A stretch of 64,000 nt of DNA from Xenorhabdus hominickii. GTDB lineage: Bacteria; Pseudomonadota; Gammaproteobacteria; Enterobacterales; Enterobacteriaceae. The first letter of the stretch is position 1, and the number at the start of each line of letters is the position of its first letter. Of the stretch, positions 40,319-51,100 are shown in pieces. The translations under genes and the position numbers were made by a program. The notes under the pieces are model-generated. The model had not been told where the DNA came from and searched no databases. It saw only the letters and a program-made list of their open reading frames with translations. The DNA is taken from the NCBI RefSeq assembly GCF_002632725.1, contig NZ_NJAI01000001.1, positions 1,139,801-1,203,800 of the forward strand, read 5' to 3'.

Positions 40319-40963
40319 ATGATGGGTAAATTCAATGTTATTTTTGATATCGACGGGGTCATTGTCGACAGTGAGCAGCTACACTTTGATGTGCTGCGTG
40401 AACTGGCACCTGACTACACGCACGATATTCAGCCACAACAATTGATTGGTTTGAGCTTGGTGGAAACACTGGATGCGATCGGTGTTCCATCACAGGCACA
40501 GCAAAGCATTACCGACAGGATCATATCGGTGTATCAGGATAAATTATCTGCTGGTTATTTACGGCCGGGAGTTGCTGATCTTATAGCTGCCTTGCAGAAA
40601 AATAGAATTGCGTTTGGGTTTGTTTCTACAGCCCCGCGTGAAGTTTGTCTGGCGAATCTGGGGTTATTGAATTTGGTTGACGAACCTGCGCTGATTTCTG
40701 GTGATGATGTTGAACGAACCAAGCCTTTTCCTGATCCCTATCTGGCAATGCTGGAACTGAAAATGATGGATGTTCGGAAAACCTTGGTGATTGAAGATAC
40801 TGATTTGGGAATTATGGCGGCAAAACAAGCTAATATTCCACAAATATATGCTTGGCCTCATTCCTTGTCAGTAGCAGAACAATATGAGCAAGCGACGAAA
40901 GTCATTAAGGCGCTGGGGGAGATACCTCAATTTTCCGAGCTGGAAAAAACCATAGCGGTGTAA
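40319..40963 (+). CDS. HAD-superfamily sugar-phosphatase-like hydrolase
   Basis: The 214-residue HAD protein has motif I FDIDGVIVDSE (Asp10 nucleophile, Asp12), motif II with Ser/Thr in VSTAPRE, motif III Lys in TKPFPDPY and motif IV VIEDTDLGI. A helical cap lies between motifs I and II, as in beta-phosphoglucomutase and related sugar phosphatases. It starts ten bases after the dehydrogenase gene. A likely role is dephosphorylation of a phosphorylated intermediate of the pathway. Confidence 0.85.
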   Translation: MMGKFNVIFDIDGVIVDSEQLHFDVLRELAPDYTHDIQPQQLIGLSLVETLDAIGVPSQAQQSITDRIISVYQDKLSAGYLRPGVADLIAALQKNRIAFGFVSTAPREVCLANLGLLNLVDEPALISGDDVERTKPFPDPYLAMLELKMMDVRKTLVIEDTDLGIMAAKQANIPQIYAWPHSLSVAEQYEQATKVIKALGEIPQFSELEKTIAV

Positions 40964-40993
40964 CGTAGATAAAAAGTGTGATGGAGGCAGTGC

Positions 40994-42145
40994 GTGTCTG
41001 AGGAATGTAGAGTTTCATTGGTAAAACAGCCTGTGATGGCAACAAAGGTAGCTTTTTTAATTGCGGGTTTTAGTATGGCAAGTTGGGCGCCACTGATCCC
41101 GCTAGTGAAAGAACGATTATTACTTGATAACGGTGCCATGGGGCTATTGATGTTGGCATTTGGCATAGGATCTTTCGTGATGATGCCTATTGCTGGGGTG
41201 TTGTCTGCCCGGTTTGGTTGCCGAAAGGTGTTTACCTTTTTTACCCTACTGGCAATTCTTATGCTGTCGGGATTGAGTATCTTACCGACACCTCCGACAC
41301 TGGCCTGTGCGCTATTCATATTTGGAGCAGGAATTGGCGCAATGGATGTATCGGTCAATATCCACGCGGTCAATGTTGAGAAAAGAATACAACGTCCGAT
41401 TATGTCAGGTTTTCATGCGTTGTTCAGTTTAGGCGGGATCGCGGGAGCTGGCTCGGTTAGTCTGTTACTGTTTATGGGAATATCCCCATTTTGGGTAATG
41501 GTGGGAGTGACATTATTTCTTATCCTATTGCTACTTCCTGTCTGGAATGGATTATTGGATGACTCAGACGCTGAGGATACCCCATTTTTTGCCTTACCTC
41601 GTGGTATTGTCATTCTGATTGGTTTTCTCTGTTTCATTGTTTATCTGATGGAAGGTTCCATGTTGGACTGGAGCGGGATCTTGCTGAGCAGCGTCCATAA
41701 TATGGATAGCCATCAGGCAGGGTTGGGTTATACCTTGTTTGCTATTACCATGACATCCGGCCGGTTTTTTGGCGACAAAATAATTGCCGCATGTGGATAC
41801 CGACGGGTTTTTCTGGGAAGCGCCATTTTGGCAACATCAGGTTTTATCCTGATTTATCTGGCATCCGGTGTGATTGCGTTGGTAGTAGCATTCTTGCTGA
41901 TAGGAGCCGGGTTGTCTAATTTGGCTCCCATGTTTTTTACTGCATCGGGGCAGCAAAAAACCATGCCTGATTCACTGGCTGTTTCTGCCGTTTCTACGAT
42001 GGGATATTCAGGTATCTTGCTTGGGCCGGCGATTATTGGCGGCTTAGCCCATCAGATAACGTTGCACGGTGCTTTTGCCTGTATTGCCCTGTTGTCGCTT
42101 TCATTATTAATGGGGTATTGGTTGATCAATCCTGCCAGAAAATAA
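40994..42145 (+). CDS. MFS transporter of the YbjJ-like type
   Basis: The 383-residue inner-membrane protein has about 12 hydrophobic segments and conserved MFS loops (ARFGCRKVF after TM2; SGRFFGDKIIAACGYRRV between TM8 and TM9). The segment GAGIGAMDVSVNIHAVNVEK recalls the FucP/YbjJ branch. The start is GTG after GGAGG. It lies in the operon 30 bases after the phosphatase gene. It could export the product or import the substrate; direction is not evident. Confidence 0.85.
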   Translation: MSEECRVSLVKQPVMATKVAFLIAGFSMASWAPLIPLVKERLLLDNGAMGLLMLAFGIGSFVMMPIAGVLSARFGCRKVFTFFTLLAILMLSGLSILPTPPTLACALFIFGAGIGAMDVSVNIHAVNVEKRIQRPIMSGFHALFSLGGIAGAGSVSLLLFMGISPFWVMVGVTLFLILLLLPVWNGLLDDSDAEDTPFFALPRGIVILIGFLCFIVYLMEGSMLDWSGILLSSVHNMDSHQAGLGYTLFAITMTSGRFFGDKIIAACGYRRVFLGSAILATSGFILIYLASGVIALVVAFLLIGAGLSNLAPMFFTASGQQKTMPDSLAVSAVSTMGYSGILLGPAIIGGLAHQITLHGAFACIALLSLSLLMGYWLINPARK

Positions 42146-42159
42146 CAGAGGAAATATTG

Positions 42160-42765
42160 ATGAATTTGCTGCATTGCCATTGGCTTAATGAACCTGCTTC
42201 GTGGAAGCATCAAGAAGATGAACTTCATGTGACGACGGATAATCAAACTGATTTCTGGCGTGATACTTGGTATGGGTTTCAGCGCCATAGTGGTCATATT
42301 TTTGGTTGCTATGTTGATGATTCTCTTATTGAAGGTGGGTTCACTTTTCAGCTCTGCATTGAAGGGGGTTTTGAGCAGTTATACGATCAGGCTGGCATGA
42401 TGCTGTTGGTGGATGAACACCGTTGGTTGAAAGCCGGTATTGAGTATTCTGACGGGCAATCGACGATTGGCAGTGTGCTGACAGACCCTTATTCTGACTG
42501 GGCAATGGGAACTTTCTTAGGCAATCCAGATAAATTTTGGCTGCGTCTGACTTATCAGGAAGAGGCAATACGGTTGCAATATTCCATGGACGGTGTGACA
42601 TGGCCACTCTTGCGGTTAGCTCCTTTTGTTATTGATAAACCCGGTAATCAGCCAGTGTTTGTCGGTGCTATGTGTTGTTCTCCTGAACGTGAAGGATTGC
42701 AGGTGAAATTCTCCGAATTCACATTGGTTTCATCGTTGAAAAAGCACCTGCATGATTTGAGTTAG
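42160..42765 (+). CDS. DUF1349 concanavalin A-like protein
   Basis: A 201-residue soluble protein of the DUF1349 family, which adopts a concanavalin A-like beta sandwich. TDFWRDTWYGFQRHSGHIFG near residue 30 is family-typical. The ATG at 42160 lies after AGAGGAAA and 14 bases past the MFS stop, so it belongs to the operon. Related proteins occur in carbohydrate-use operons, such as YesU in Bacillus, suggesting carbohydrate or cyclitol binding. No catalytic residues can be assigned and there is no signal peptide. Confidence 0.82.
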   Translation: MNLLHCHWLNEPASWKHQEDELHVTTDNQTDFWRDTWYGFQRHSGHIFGCYVDDSLIEGGFTFQLCIEGGFEQLYDQAGMMLLVDEHRWLKAGIEYSDGQSTIGSVLTDPYSDWAMGTFLGNPDKFWLRLTYQEEAIRLQYSMDGVTWPLLRLAPFVIDKPGNQPVFVGAMCCSPEREGLQVKFSEFTLVSSLKKHLHDLS

Positions 42766-42771
42766 TCGTTA

Positions 42772-42810
42772 AATCAAATTTCCAAACGAAGGTTTGATTC
42801 GATTTCTTTT
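42772..42810 (+). terminator. Possible terminator of the five-gene operon
   Basis: AATCAAA (42772-42778) and TTTGATT (42793-42799) can pair and are followed by a T-rich CGATTTCTTTT. It lies just after the DUF1349 stop and before the convergent thiH end. Confidence 0.45.
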
Positions 42811-42902
42811 ATCTTATATCGATTATTATGGTGTGCGGTATAATGCTCATTAATGGCTTTTTTGCCTATTATGATCTTAATTCCGCACATTAAATAGATG
42901 CA

Positions 42903-44027
42903 TTATCGCCCCAAATAATTGTCCCAATCCTTCCAAACTGGCTGTAAACCCGATTTCACCAAGGCTTTGGCCACCTGAAAAACAGAGCGATCATCATTGG
43001 GAGAAAATTGCTCCAATTCGTGATGATCATCGGCATAACCGCCCGGCTGGGTTTTGGAGCCTGCGCTGATGTTATTGATTGCAAGTGGTACAACGTGATC
43101 GCGGAAAAACGGGGATTCACGGGTGGAAAGAGAGAGCTCTACATCCGGTGCCAACAAGCGGAATGCACAAATCAGTTGTACCAATTCAGCTTCGCTCATC
43201 AACGAGGCGGGTTCAATTCCTCCTGCGCAGGGGCGTAGCCGTGGAAAGGAGATGGAATAACGGCTTTTCCAGAACTGCTTTTGCAGGAAGAAAAGATGCT
43301 CTGCGACCATATAGCAGTCGGTACGCCAATTGTGTGATAGCCCAATCAACGCACCTAGCCCAATTTTGTCGATCCCCGCTCGCCCAAGGCGTTCTGGCGT
43401 TTCCAATCGCCAGTGGAAATCTTGTTTTTTGCCTTTTAAATGGTGTAGTTGATAGCTGGGTTGATGGTAGGTCTCTTGATAGACCATCACGCCATCTAAT
43501 CCCAGTATTTTCAGTTCAGCATATTCTCCTTGTGCCAATGGCTGGACTTCCATTGAGACAGAACTAAAGTGGCGGTGGATCAGAGGAAGATAGCGGCGAA
43601 AATAATCCATGCCAACTTTGTTTTGATGCTCTCCTGTCACCAGCAGAATATGTTCAAATCCCAGTTTTTTCAGCTCAAGGCATTCTGCTTCTATTTCCTG
43701 CTCATTGAGTGTCTTGCGTTTAATGTGATTACTCATGGAGAAACCACAATAAGTGCAGTCATTGGCACACAGATTGGAAAGATAGAGTGGGATAAAAAAT
43801 CCCACGGTATTGCCGAACCGTTGGCGTGTCAGTTGCTGCGCACGTTGGGCTACCGGTTCAAGATAAGGCAGCGCTGCGGGAGAGAGTAACGCCATAAAAT
43901 CATCCAGAGTTAGTCGATCGCTGCTTAGTGCATGTTTAATATTTTGTGGGGTTTTGCTGTTGATGCGTAGGGTGATGTCATCCCAATTGAGTTCCTGCCA
44001 GCGCTGGCGAAACGAATTGCTTGTCAT
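42903..44027 (-). CDS. thiH: 2-iminoacetate synthase ThiH
   Basis: ThiH is a radical-SAM enzyme that cleaves tyrosine to dehydroglycine (2-iminoacetate) for the thiazole ring of thiamine. The 374-residue protein has the cluster motif [11 protein letters not shown] (CX3CX2C) near residue 88. The C-terminal family stretch [18 protein letters not shown] is present. It overlaps thiG by four bases (ATGA) and is last in the thi operon. Confidence 0.97.
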   Translation of the reverse strand: MTSNSFRQRWQELNWDDITLRINSKTPQNIKHALSSDRLTLDDFMALLSPAALPYLEPVAQRAQQLTRQRFGNTVGFFIPLYLSNLCANDCTYCGFSMSNHIKRKTLNEQEIEAECLELKKLGFEHILLVTGEHQNKVGMDYFRRYLPLIHRHFSSVSMEVQPLAQGEYAELKILGLDGVMVYQETYHQPSYQLHHLKGKKQDFHWRLETPERLGRAGIDKIGLGALIGLSHNWRTDCYMVAEHLFFLQKQFWKSRYSISFPRLRPCAGGIEPASLMSEAELVQLICAFRLLAPDVELSLSTRESPFFRDHVVPLAINNISAGSKTQPGGYADDHHELEQFSPNDDRSVFQVAKALVKSGLQPVWKDWDNYLGR

Positions 44028-44791
44028 AACGCCTCCAGAAAATCGGTCAGCGGGCTGGAAGCTTGAGCATGGGATTTCTGACTTGCCACACCAGCCTGAT
44101 GAGACAATTCACCTGCTTCAATGGCGGTTTTGAATGCCTGTGCCATTTTTATAGGGTTGCGTGCAACGGCGATGGCGGTATTGACCAATACGGCATCTGC
44201 GCCCATTTCGATCGCCGCCAGAGCATGGCTTGGTGCGCCGATCCCGGCGTCCACAACAACGGGCACGTTGGCTTGTTCGATGATGATTTGCAGAAAATCG
44301 CGGGTGAGTAGCCCTTTGTTTGAACCAATCGGTGCGCCCAATGGCATGACAGCCGCACATCCCACTTCTTCTAATCGGCGGCACAAGACAGGGTCGGCAC
44401 CACAATAGGGCAGGACGATAAATCCCTCTTTCACTAATTGCTCAGCCGCTTTCAATGTTTCAATCGGATCAGGTAGCAAGTATTTTACGTCGGGATGGAT
44501 CTCTAATTTAACCCAATGAGTTCCTAGTGCTTCTCGTGCAAGGCGAGCGGCAAATATGGCTTCTTCTGCAGTTTTTGCCCCTGACGTATTTGGCAAGAGT
44601 TTGACACCGAGTTGTTGCAGCGGAGCAAGGATACCATCGTCTTTGCCGTGCAGATCGATGCGTTTCATAGCCATTGTCACTAATTGGCTGCCGGAAGCGC
44701 GAATGGCTTCAATCATCAATCCAGCATTGGCAAATTTGCCTGTTCCTGTAAACAAACGGGAATTAAAGGGGGTATCGGCGATTTTTAACAT
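44024..44791 (-). CDS. thiG: Thiazole synthase ThiG
   Basis: ThiG condenses DXP, dehydroglycine and sulfur from ThiS thiocarboxylate into the thiazole phosphate. The 255-residue TIM barrel has [20 protein letters not shown] and [20 protein letters not shown]. It partners ThiH, which it overlaps, and is 15 bases after thiS. Confidence 0.97.
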   Translation of the reverse strand: MLKIADTPFNSRLFTGTGKFANAGLMIEAIRASGSQLVTMAMKRIDLHGKDDGILAPLQQLGVKLLPNTSGAKTAEEAIFAARLAREALGTHWVKLEIHPDVKYLLPDPIETLKAAEQLVKEGFIVLPYCGADPVLCRRLEEVGCAAVMPLGAPIGSNKGLLTRDFLQIIIEQANVPVVVDAGIGAPSHALAAIEMGADAVLVNTAIAVARNPIKMAQAFKTAIEAGELSHQAGVASQKSHAQASSPLTDFLEAL

Positions 44792-44806
44792 AATTAACCT
44801 CCAGCA

Positions 44807-45007
44807 TCAGCCACCTGCAATGGCTTGAAACAGCAAAATATTGTCCCCGTCATTAATTTGATGGGTATGCCATTCTGAGCGCGGAATGATGGTCTGATTG
44901 ATAGCCAAAGCGGTGCCTGCTTGAGTGTGTTGTACATGTTCCAGCAATTGCTGCACCGTCATAGGCGTATCCAATGTGAGTGGTTGGTCATTGACGATGA
45001 TGTTCAT
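44807..45007 (-). CDS. thiS: Sulfur carrier protein ThiS
   Basis: ThiS is a ubiquitin-like carrier of 66 residues ending in Gly-Gly (FQAIAGG), which ThiF adenylates and converts to the thiocarboxylate. Its start overlaps the thiF stop by four bases. Confidence 0.96.
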   Translation of the reverse strand: MNIIVNDQPLTLDTPMTVQQLLEHVQHTQAGTALAINQTIIPRSEWHTHQINDGDNILLFQAIAGG

Positions 45008-45821
45008 GCGACTTCTTTTCCTGAACCAGTTATTCCTGAAACTGTCTGGTCTGCGAGGGCTTTCACGTTATCGGCTGGTATTGGCAATCTCCCACAAACA
45101 GGGCAATGGGATGATGAGGTTAGCTGTAATGTGCTCCAGCTCTGTTGTCTGCCATCAAACAGCCGTAATTTTCCACTTAAGGAAGAAGAAAGGCCCGACA
45201 GCATTTTGATGGCTTCCAGTGCTTGTAATGTGCCGATGACGCCAACAACTGGCCCCAAAACACCTGCAGTTCGACAATTGCGCTGAGGTTCTTCCTGATC
45301 GGGATAAAGGCAGGCATAACAGCCATGTTGGTAAGGGGGTTCGAATACCATAAGCTGCCCACTGAAACCGACCGCACTGCCACTGATAAGGGGTTTATTT
45401 TCGGCAACACAGGCGGCATTGATGGCGTGACGGGTTGCCATGTTATCGCAGCAATCCAATACCATATCGACTTGTCGAACAAGCTCTGCCAGTGAGCTTT
45501 GATCTTGTCGTTCGTGTATGACTGTGATGTTGATCAGAGGGTTGAGGTCTGTCAGTTGTTTTGCCGCCAATGTGGCTTTATTGGTGGGGACATCTGCTGT
45601 GCGATAGAGGATTTGTCGTTGCAGGTTTGAGATATGTAAATTGTCATCATCTGCAAGATAGAGATTTCCCACGCCTGCCGCCGCAAGATAGAGTGCGGCG
45701 GGTGAACCTAATCCACCTAATCCTACAACCAGCACCTTACTGGCCTTTAATTTTTCCTGTCCGTCAGGGCCAATATCTTCCAGTAATAATTGACGGCTAT
45801 ACCGCATAAATTCTTGATCGT

Positions 45822-45828
<7 letters not shown>
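45004..45828 (-). CDS. thiF: ThiS adenylyltransferase ThiF
   Basis: This E1-like enzyme activates the ThiS C-terminus with ATP. The 274-residue protein starts with the [12 protein letters not shown] helix, has the nucleotide loop [16 protein letters not shown] near residue 33, and two Cys pairs for zinc (CYACL and CPVCG). It overlaps thiE by seven bases and thiS by four. Confidence 0.97.
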
Positions 45829-48540
<2,712 letters not shown>

Positions 48541-48683
48541 TTATCGCCTATTTCATTGCAGAACAGGCTTAAGTTGAGAAAATTGCTTGTCTGGAGCTCG
48601 CAGGGAGTAATGGTTGATGCTGGTGAGTATTTGTACATACTATTTGCGTAGATGTACGCTGATACTAACAGCGGGGGATTACT

Positions 48684-48805
48684 CTTGTTCCCTTCGCGGG
48701 TATTAGCCCGATCAGGTTCTGCGGATCCCGAATTAACGGTCTCAGCCTGCGTTTACTATGATCCAAAATATGCGATCTAAGGTAAATGCTAGGCACTCCG
48801 ACAAG
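48684..48805 (-). promoter_or_regulatory. TPP riboswitch (thi box) upstream of thiC
   Basis: The minus strand reads CTTGTCGGAGTGCC, then GGCTGAGACC, a variable stem, GAACCTGATCGGGCTAATAC and CGCGAAGGGAACAAG. These are the conserved elements of the THI element, with a P1 helix CTTGT/ACAAG closing it. It lies 160 bases upstream of thiC and should shut the operon off when TPP is plentiful. Confidence 0.95.
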
Positions 48806-48820
48806 AAAAAAACACCTCAG

Positions 48821-48848
48821 AGTATAAAGGGGATTGTGAAAACTACAA
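48821..48848 (-). promoter_or_regulatory. Probable thiC promoter
   Basis: On the minus strand TTGTAG (48843-48848), a 16-base spacer and TATACT (48821-48826) place the transcript start near 48813, just before the riboswitch. It lies in the 70-base gap after the large adhesin gene. Confidence 0.55.
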
Positions 48849-48875
48849 CCTAAAACTTGTACTCTTTAAGTGAGA

Positions 48876-51080
48876 TTAAAATCCAATTGTAATCCCTGAG
48901 TTCAGCCCTGTACCACTTTGAGTGTCATACGTCATGGCAACTTTTATTTGAATATGTGGGCTAACGGTAAGAATAGAACCCACAGCTCCCGCAGCTTGCC
49001 CACGGTATGAGGCGATACCAAAACCAACTGAGAGTTTATTGCTATTTTTTGATGGAATGGCGGTTGCTGCCATTGCAGCAGAAATGCCTGCATTGATTCT
49101 TTTTTGTTGTTTATCAGCGTAGCGGTTCAATTGATCAAATTGGGTATCGACATAATAGTTTTTTGCCATTTTTTCAAACACTGTTTGGTAGTGGTTTTTT
49201 TGAGTATCGGTGTAGTGTATTGATTGTCTGGTGATACGCTGGAATCGTTTTTTGGCATCATCTTTTATCGGCAACAGAATATCATTGGTATGCTTATTGG
49301 CTTGTGTCTGTAAGGTATCGGTTTGTGTTTTGATCTTCTTGGGAAGGGCTGTTATTCCTGCTTCGACATAGATTTTTGACTGCGTTAAGGTATTGTCACG
49401 GCGATTATTTAGCTGTTTAATATTGATGATATGATTATCTTCAGTGCCTGTTTTAACGCCTGTTATCTGGCGTTGACCAATGTTCAGTTCATCTGCGCGT
49501 GTTGCTTTTGAATTTTCACCGAATGCGATTCCGCCATTGGTGCTGGATGAACCTGCGCCGAGGGTAATAGTATGATCTCCGTCGGCTTTGCCACCAATAG
49601 CAATGATTTCACTGCCAGCGATGCCTTTGGCATTTAATGCTACGGTATTCTTTAAGGTAGTGGCAGCGGTAGTACTAGTAGTTGCAATATTGTTATTGTG
49701 CCCAAAGATAATGCTGGAAGTTATTTCAGTCACAGTAGTACCAATCCCTGCATCACCGATTCCCCCCAAGATACTTTTATTCAAAGTTATTTGGGATAGA
49801 GGTTGGTTTTTGTCATCTTTGAATAATTTATTACTTTGAATAATAGTATTCTCGTGTCCTTTAATATAAGAGTCGGCTGCGTGATCAAGAGTGTTATTTG
49901 AGCCTAATACTTTATTTTTAACCGCGCTGATGAGGATGTTATTATCATTAATAATGGTATTTTTTTGGGAGTGAGTTAACTGATTTACACTACCATTGAT
50001 ACTATTTTCTTCAGAATCAGAGAGATAATTTTTATCACCATTAATGTCATTTTCATTGGAGTGTTCTAATCTATTCTCATTACCTATTATTTTTTTATTA
50101 TCATCGGAATTGTCTAATATATTGTTATTACCCCGAATATTTTTGTTTCTATTGCCATTGATGTTGTTTCCTTTAGCATCAGAGAGATGATTTTTATCGC
50201 CCTGAACTTCGTTTTCGTTGGAGTGTGTTAATGTATTGTCATTACCTTTGATGTTTTTATTATCATTGGAATTAGCTAATGTATTGTTATCACCGCTGAT
50301 GTTTTTGTTTCGATTGGAATGGGTCAACGTAGTGTTGTTGCCATTAATATTATTTTCGTCAGCGTTGGTTAAGTTGTTTTTATGTCCATTGATACTATTC
50401 CCTTTAGACTCGGAGAGGTGATTTTTATCGCCCTGAACTTCGTTTTCGTTGGAGTGTGTTAATGTATTGTCATTACCTTTGATGTTCTTATTATCATTGG
50501 AATTAGCTAATGTATTGTTATCACCGCTGATGTTTTTGTTTCGATTGGAATGGGTCAACTTAGTGTTGTTGCCATTAATTACATTTTTATTAGATAATTT
50601 AAAATTATTAGATGTATTGTGATCAATATTGGTTTTGTAATCGTAATTCATCTTAATAGTGTTATTGTTAGAATCGTTTAATGTGTTATGTCTGCTGGAA
50701 ATTTCATTATCACTGGAATTAATTAAAGTGTTTAAAGAAATTCTTATAAAGTTATTATGACTATTATATAATGAATTTAAATGTGAAAAATACCACCACC
50801 CGTTGCTTTCAGTATTTTCATTAAGAAGGTAATAAATATCTTCTTCTAAACCAAGTGTGTTATTTTTTGAATTTTTTAGTTCGTTCCGTATAGAAAATAG
50901 TTTATTATCCCAAGAGTTTTCGAAAGTATTTGCATTATTTATTGGTGATATATTATTGTGTCCATCTTTCTCAAAACATAATGTTTGTTTCTCTCTGTGA
51001 ATGACAGGAAGAGTTGTATCACAAGTTTGCCCTGCTGCTATAGGTGCTATAATTAAAGTTACTAAATAACGTATTTTCAT
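48876..51080 (-). CDS. Large YadA-like trimeric autotransporter adhesin with Asn-rich beta-roll repeats
   Basis: A 734-residue putative surface adhesin. A short signal peptide (MKIRYLVTLIIAPIAAG) precedes an Asn/Ser-rich region. About 14 units of 15-16 residues (residues 170-412), with pattern G-x-x-N-x-L-x-x-S-x-x-N-x-I-x, predict a beta roll. A YadA-like head (about 455-545) with NGGIAFGENSKATRADE is followed by the neck (ADELNIGQRQITGVKTGTED), a coiled-coil stalk (558-655) and the C-terminal membrane anchor (RINAGISAAMAATAIP to the final Phe). It lies 20 bases after the smaller adhesin gene and probably shares its transcript. Ligand unknown. Confidence 0.88.
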   Translation of the reverse strand: MKIRYLVTLIIAPIAAGQTCDTTLPVIHREKQTLCFEKDGHNNISPINNANTFENSWDNKLFSIRNELKNSKNNTLGLEEDIYYLLNENTESNGWWYFSHLNSLYNSHNNFIRISLNTLINSSDNEISSRHNTLNDSNNNTIKMNYDYKTNIDHNTSNNFKLSNKNVINGNNTKLTHSNRNKNISGDNNTLANSNDNKNIKGNDNTLTHSNENEVQGDKNHLSESKGNSINGHKNNLTNADENNINGNNTTLTHSNRNKNISGDNNTLANSNDNKNIKGNDNTLTHSNENEVQGDKNHLSDAKGNNINGNRNKNIRGNNNILDNSDDNKKIIGNENRLEHSNENDINGDKNYLSDSEENSINGSVNQLTHSQKNTIINDNNILISAVKNKVLGSNNTLDHAADSYIKGHENTIIQSNKLFKDDKNQPLSQITLNKSILGGIGDAGIGTTVTEITSSIIFGHNNNIATTSTTAATTLKNTVALNAKGIAGSEIIAIGGKADGDHTITLGAGSSSTNGGIAFGENSKATRADELNIGQRQITGVKTGTEDNHIINIKQLNNRRDNTLTQSKIYVEAGITALPKKIKTQTDTLQTQANKHTNDILLPIKDDAKKRFQRITRQSIHYTDTQKNHYQTVFEKMAKNYYVDTQFDQLNRYADKQQKRINAGISAAMAATAIPSKNSNKLSVGFGIASYRGQAAGAVGSILTVSPHIQIKVAMTYDTQSGTGLNSGITIGF
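50171..50579. repeat. Internal direct duplication within the large adhesin gene
   Basis: Two near-identical segments of about 178 bases (50171-50348 and 50402-50579) are offset by 231 bases, that is 77 codons or about five repeat units. Differences are few single bases. The length preserves the reading frame, so the repeat domain grew by recent unequal exchange or slippage. Confidence 0.85.
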
Positions 51081-51100
51081 TATTTCTCTTTTAACCTGTA

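Noticed and set aside
42118..42159. TTG-initiated extension of the DUF1349 gene
   Set aside because: It overlaps the MFS coding end; the ATG at 42160 has a clear AGAGGAAA site and matches the family start.
50160..50580. CRISPR-like array of about 45-base repeats
   Set aside because: The repeats are in-frame codons of a beta-roll protein and vary together with their spacers; no cas genes lie nearby.
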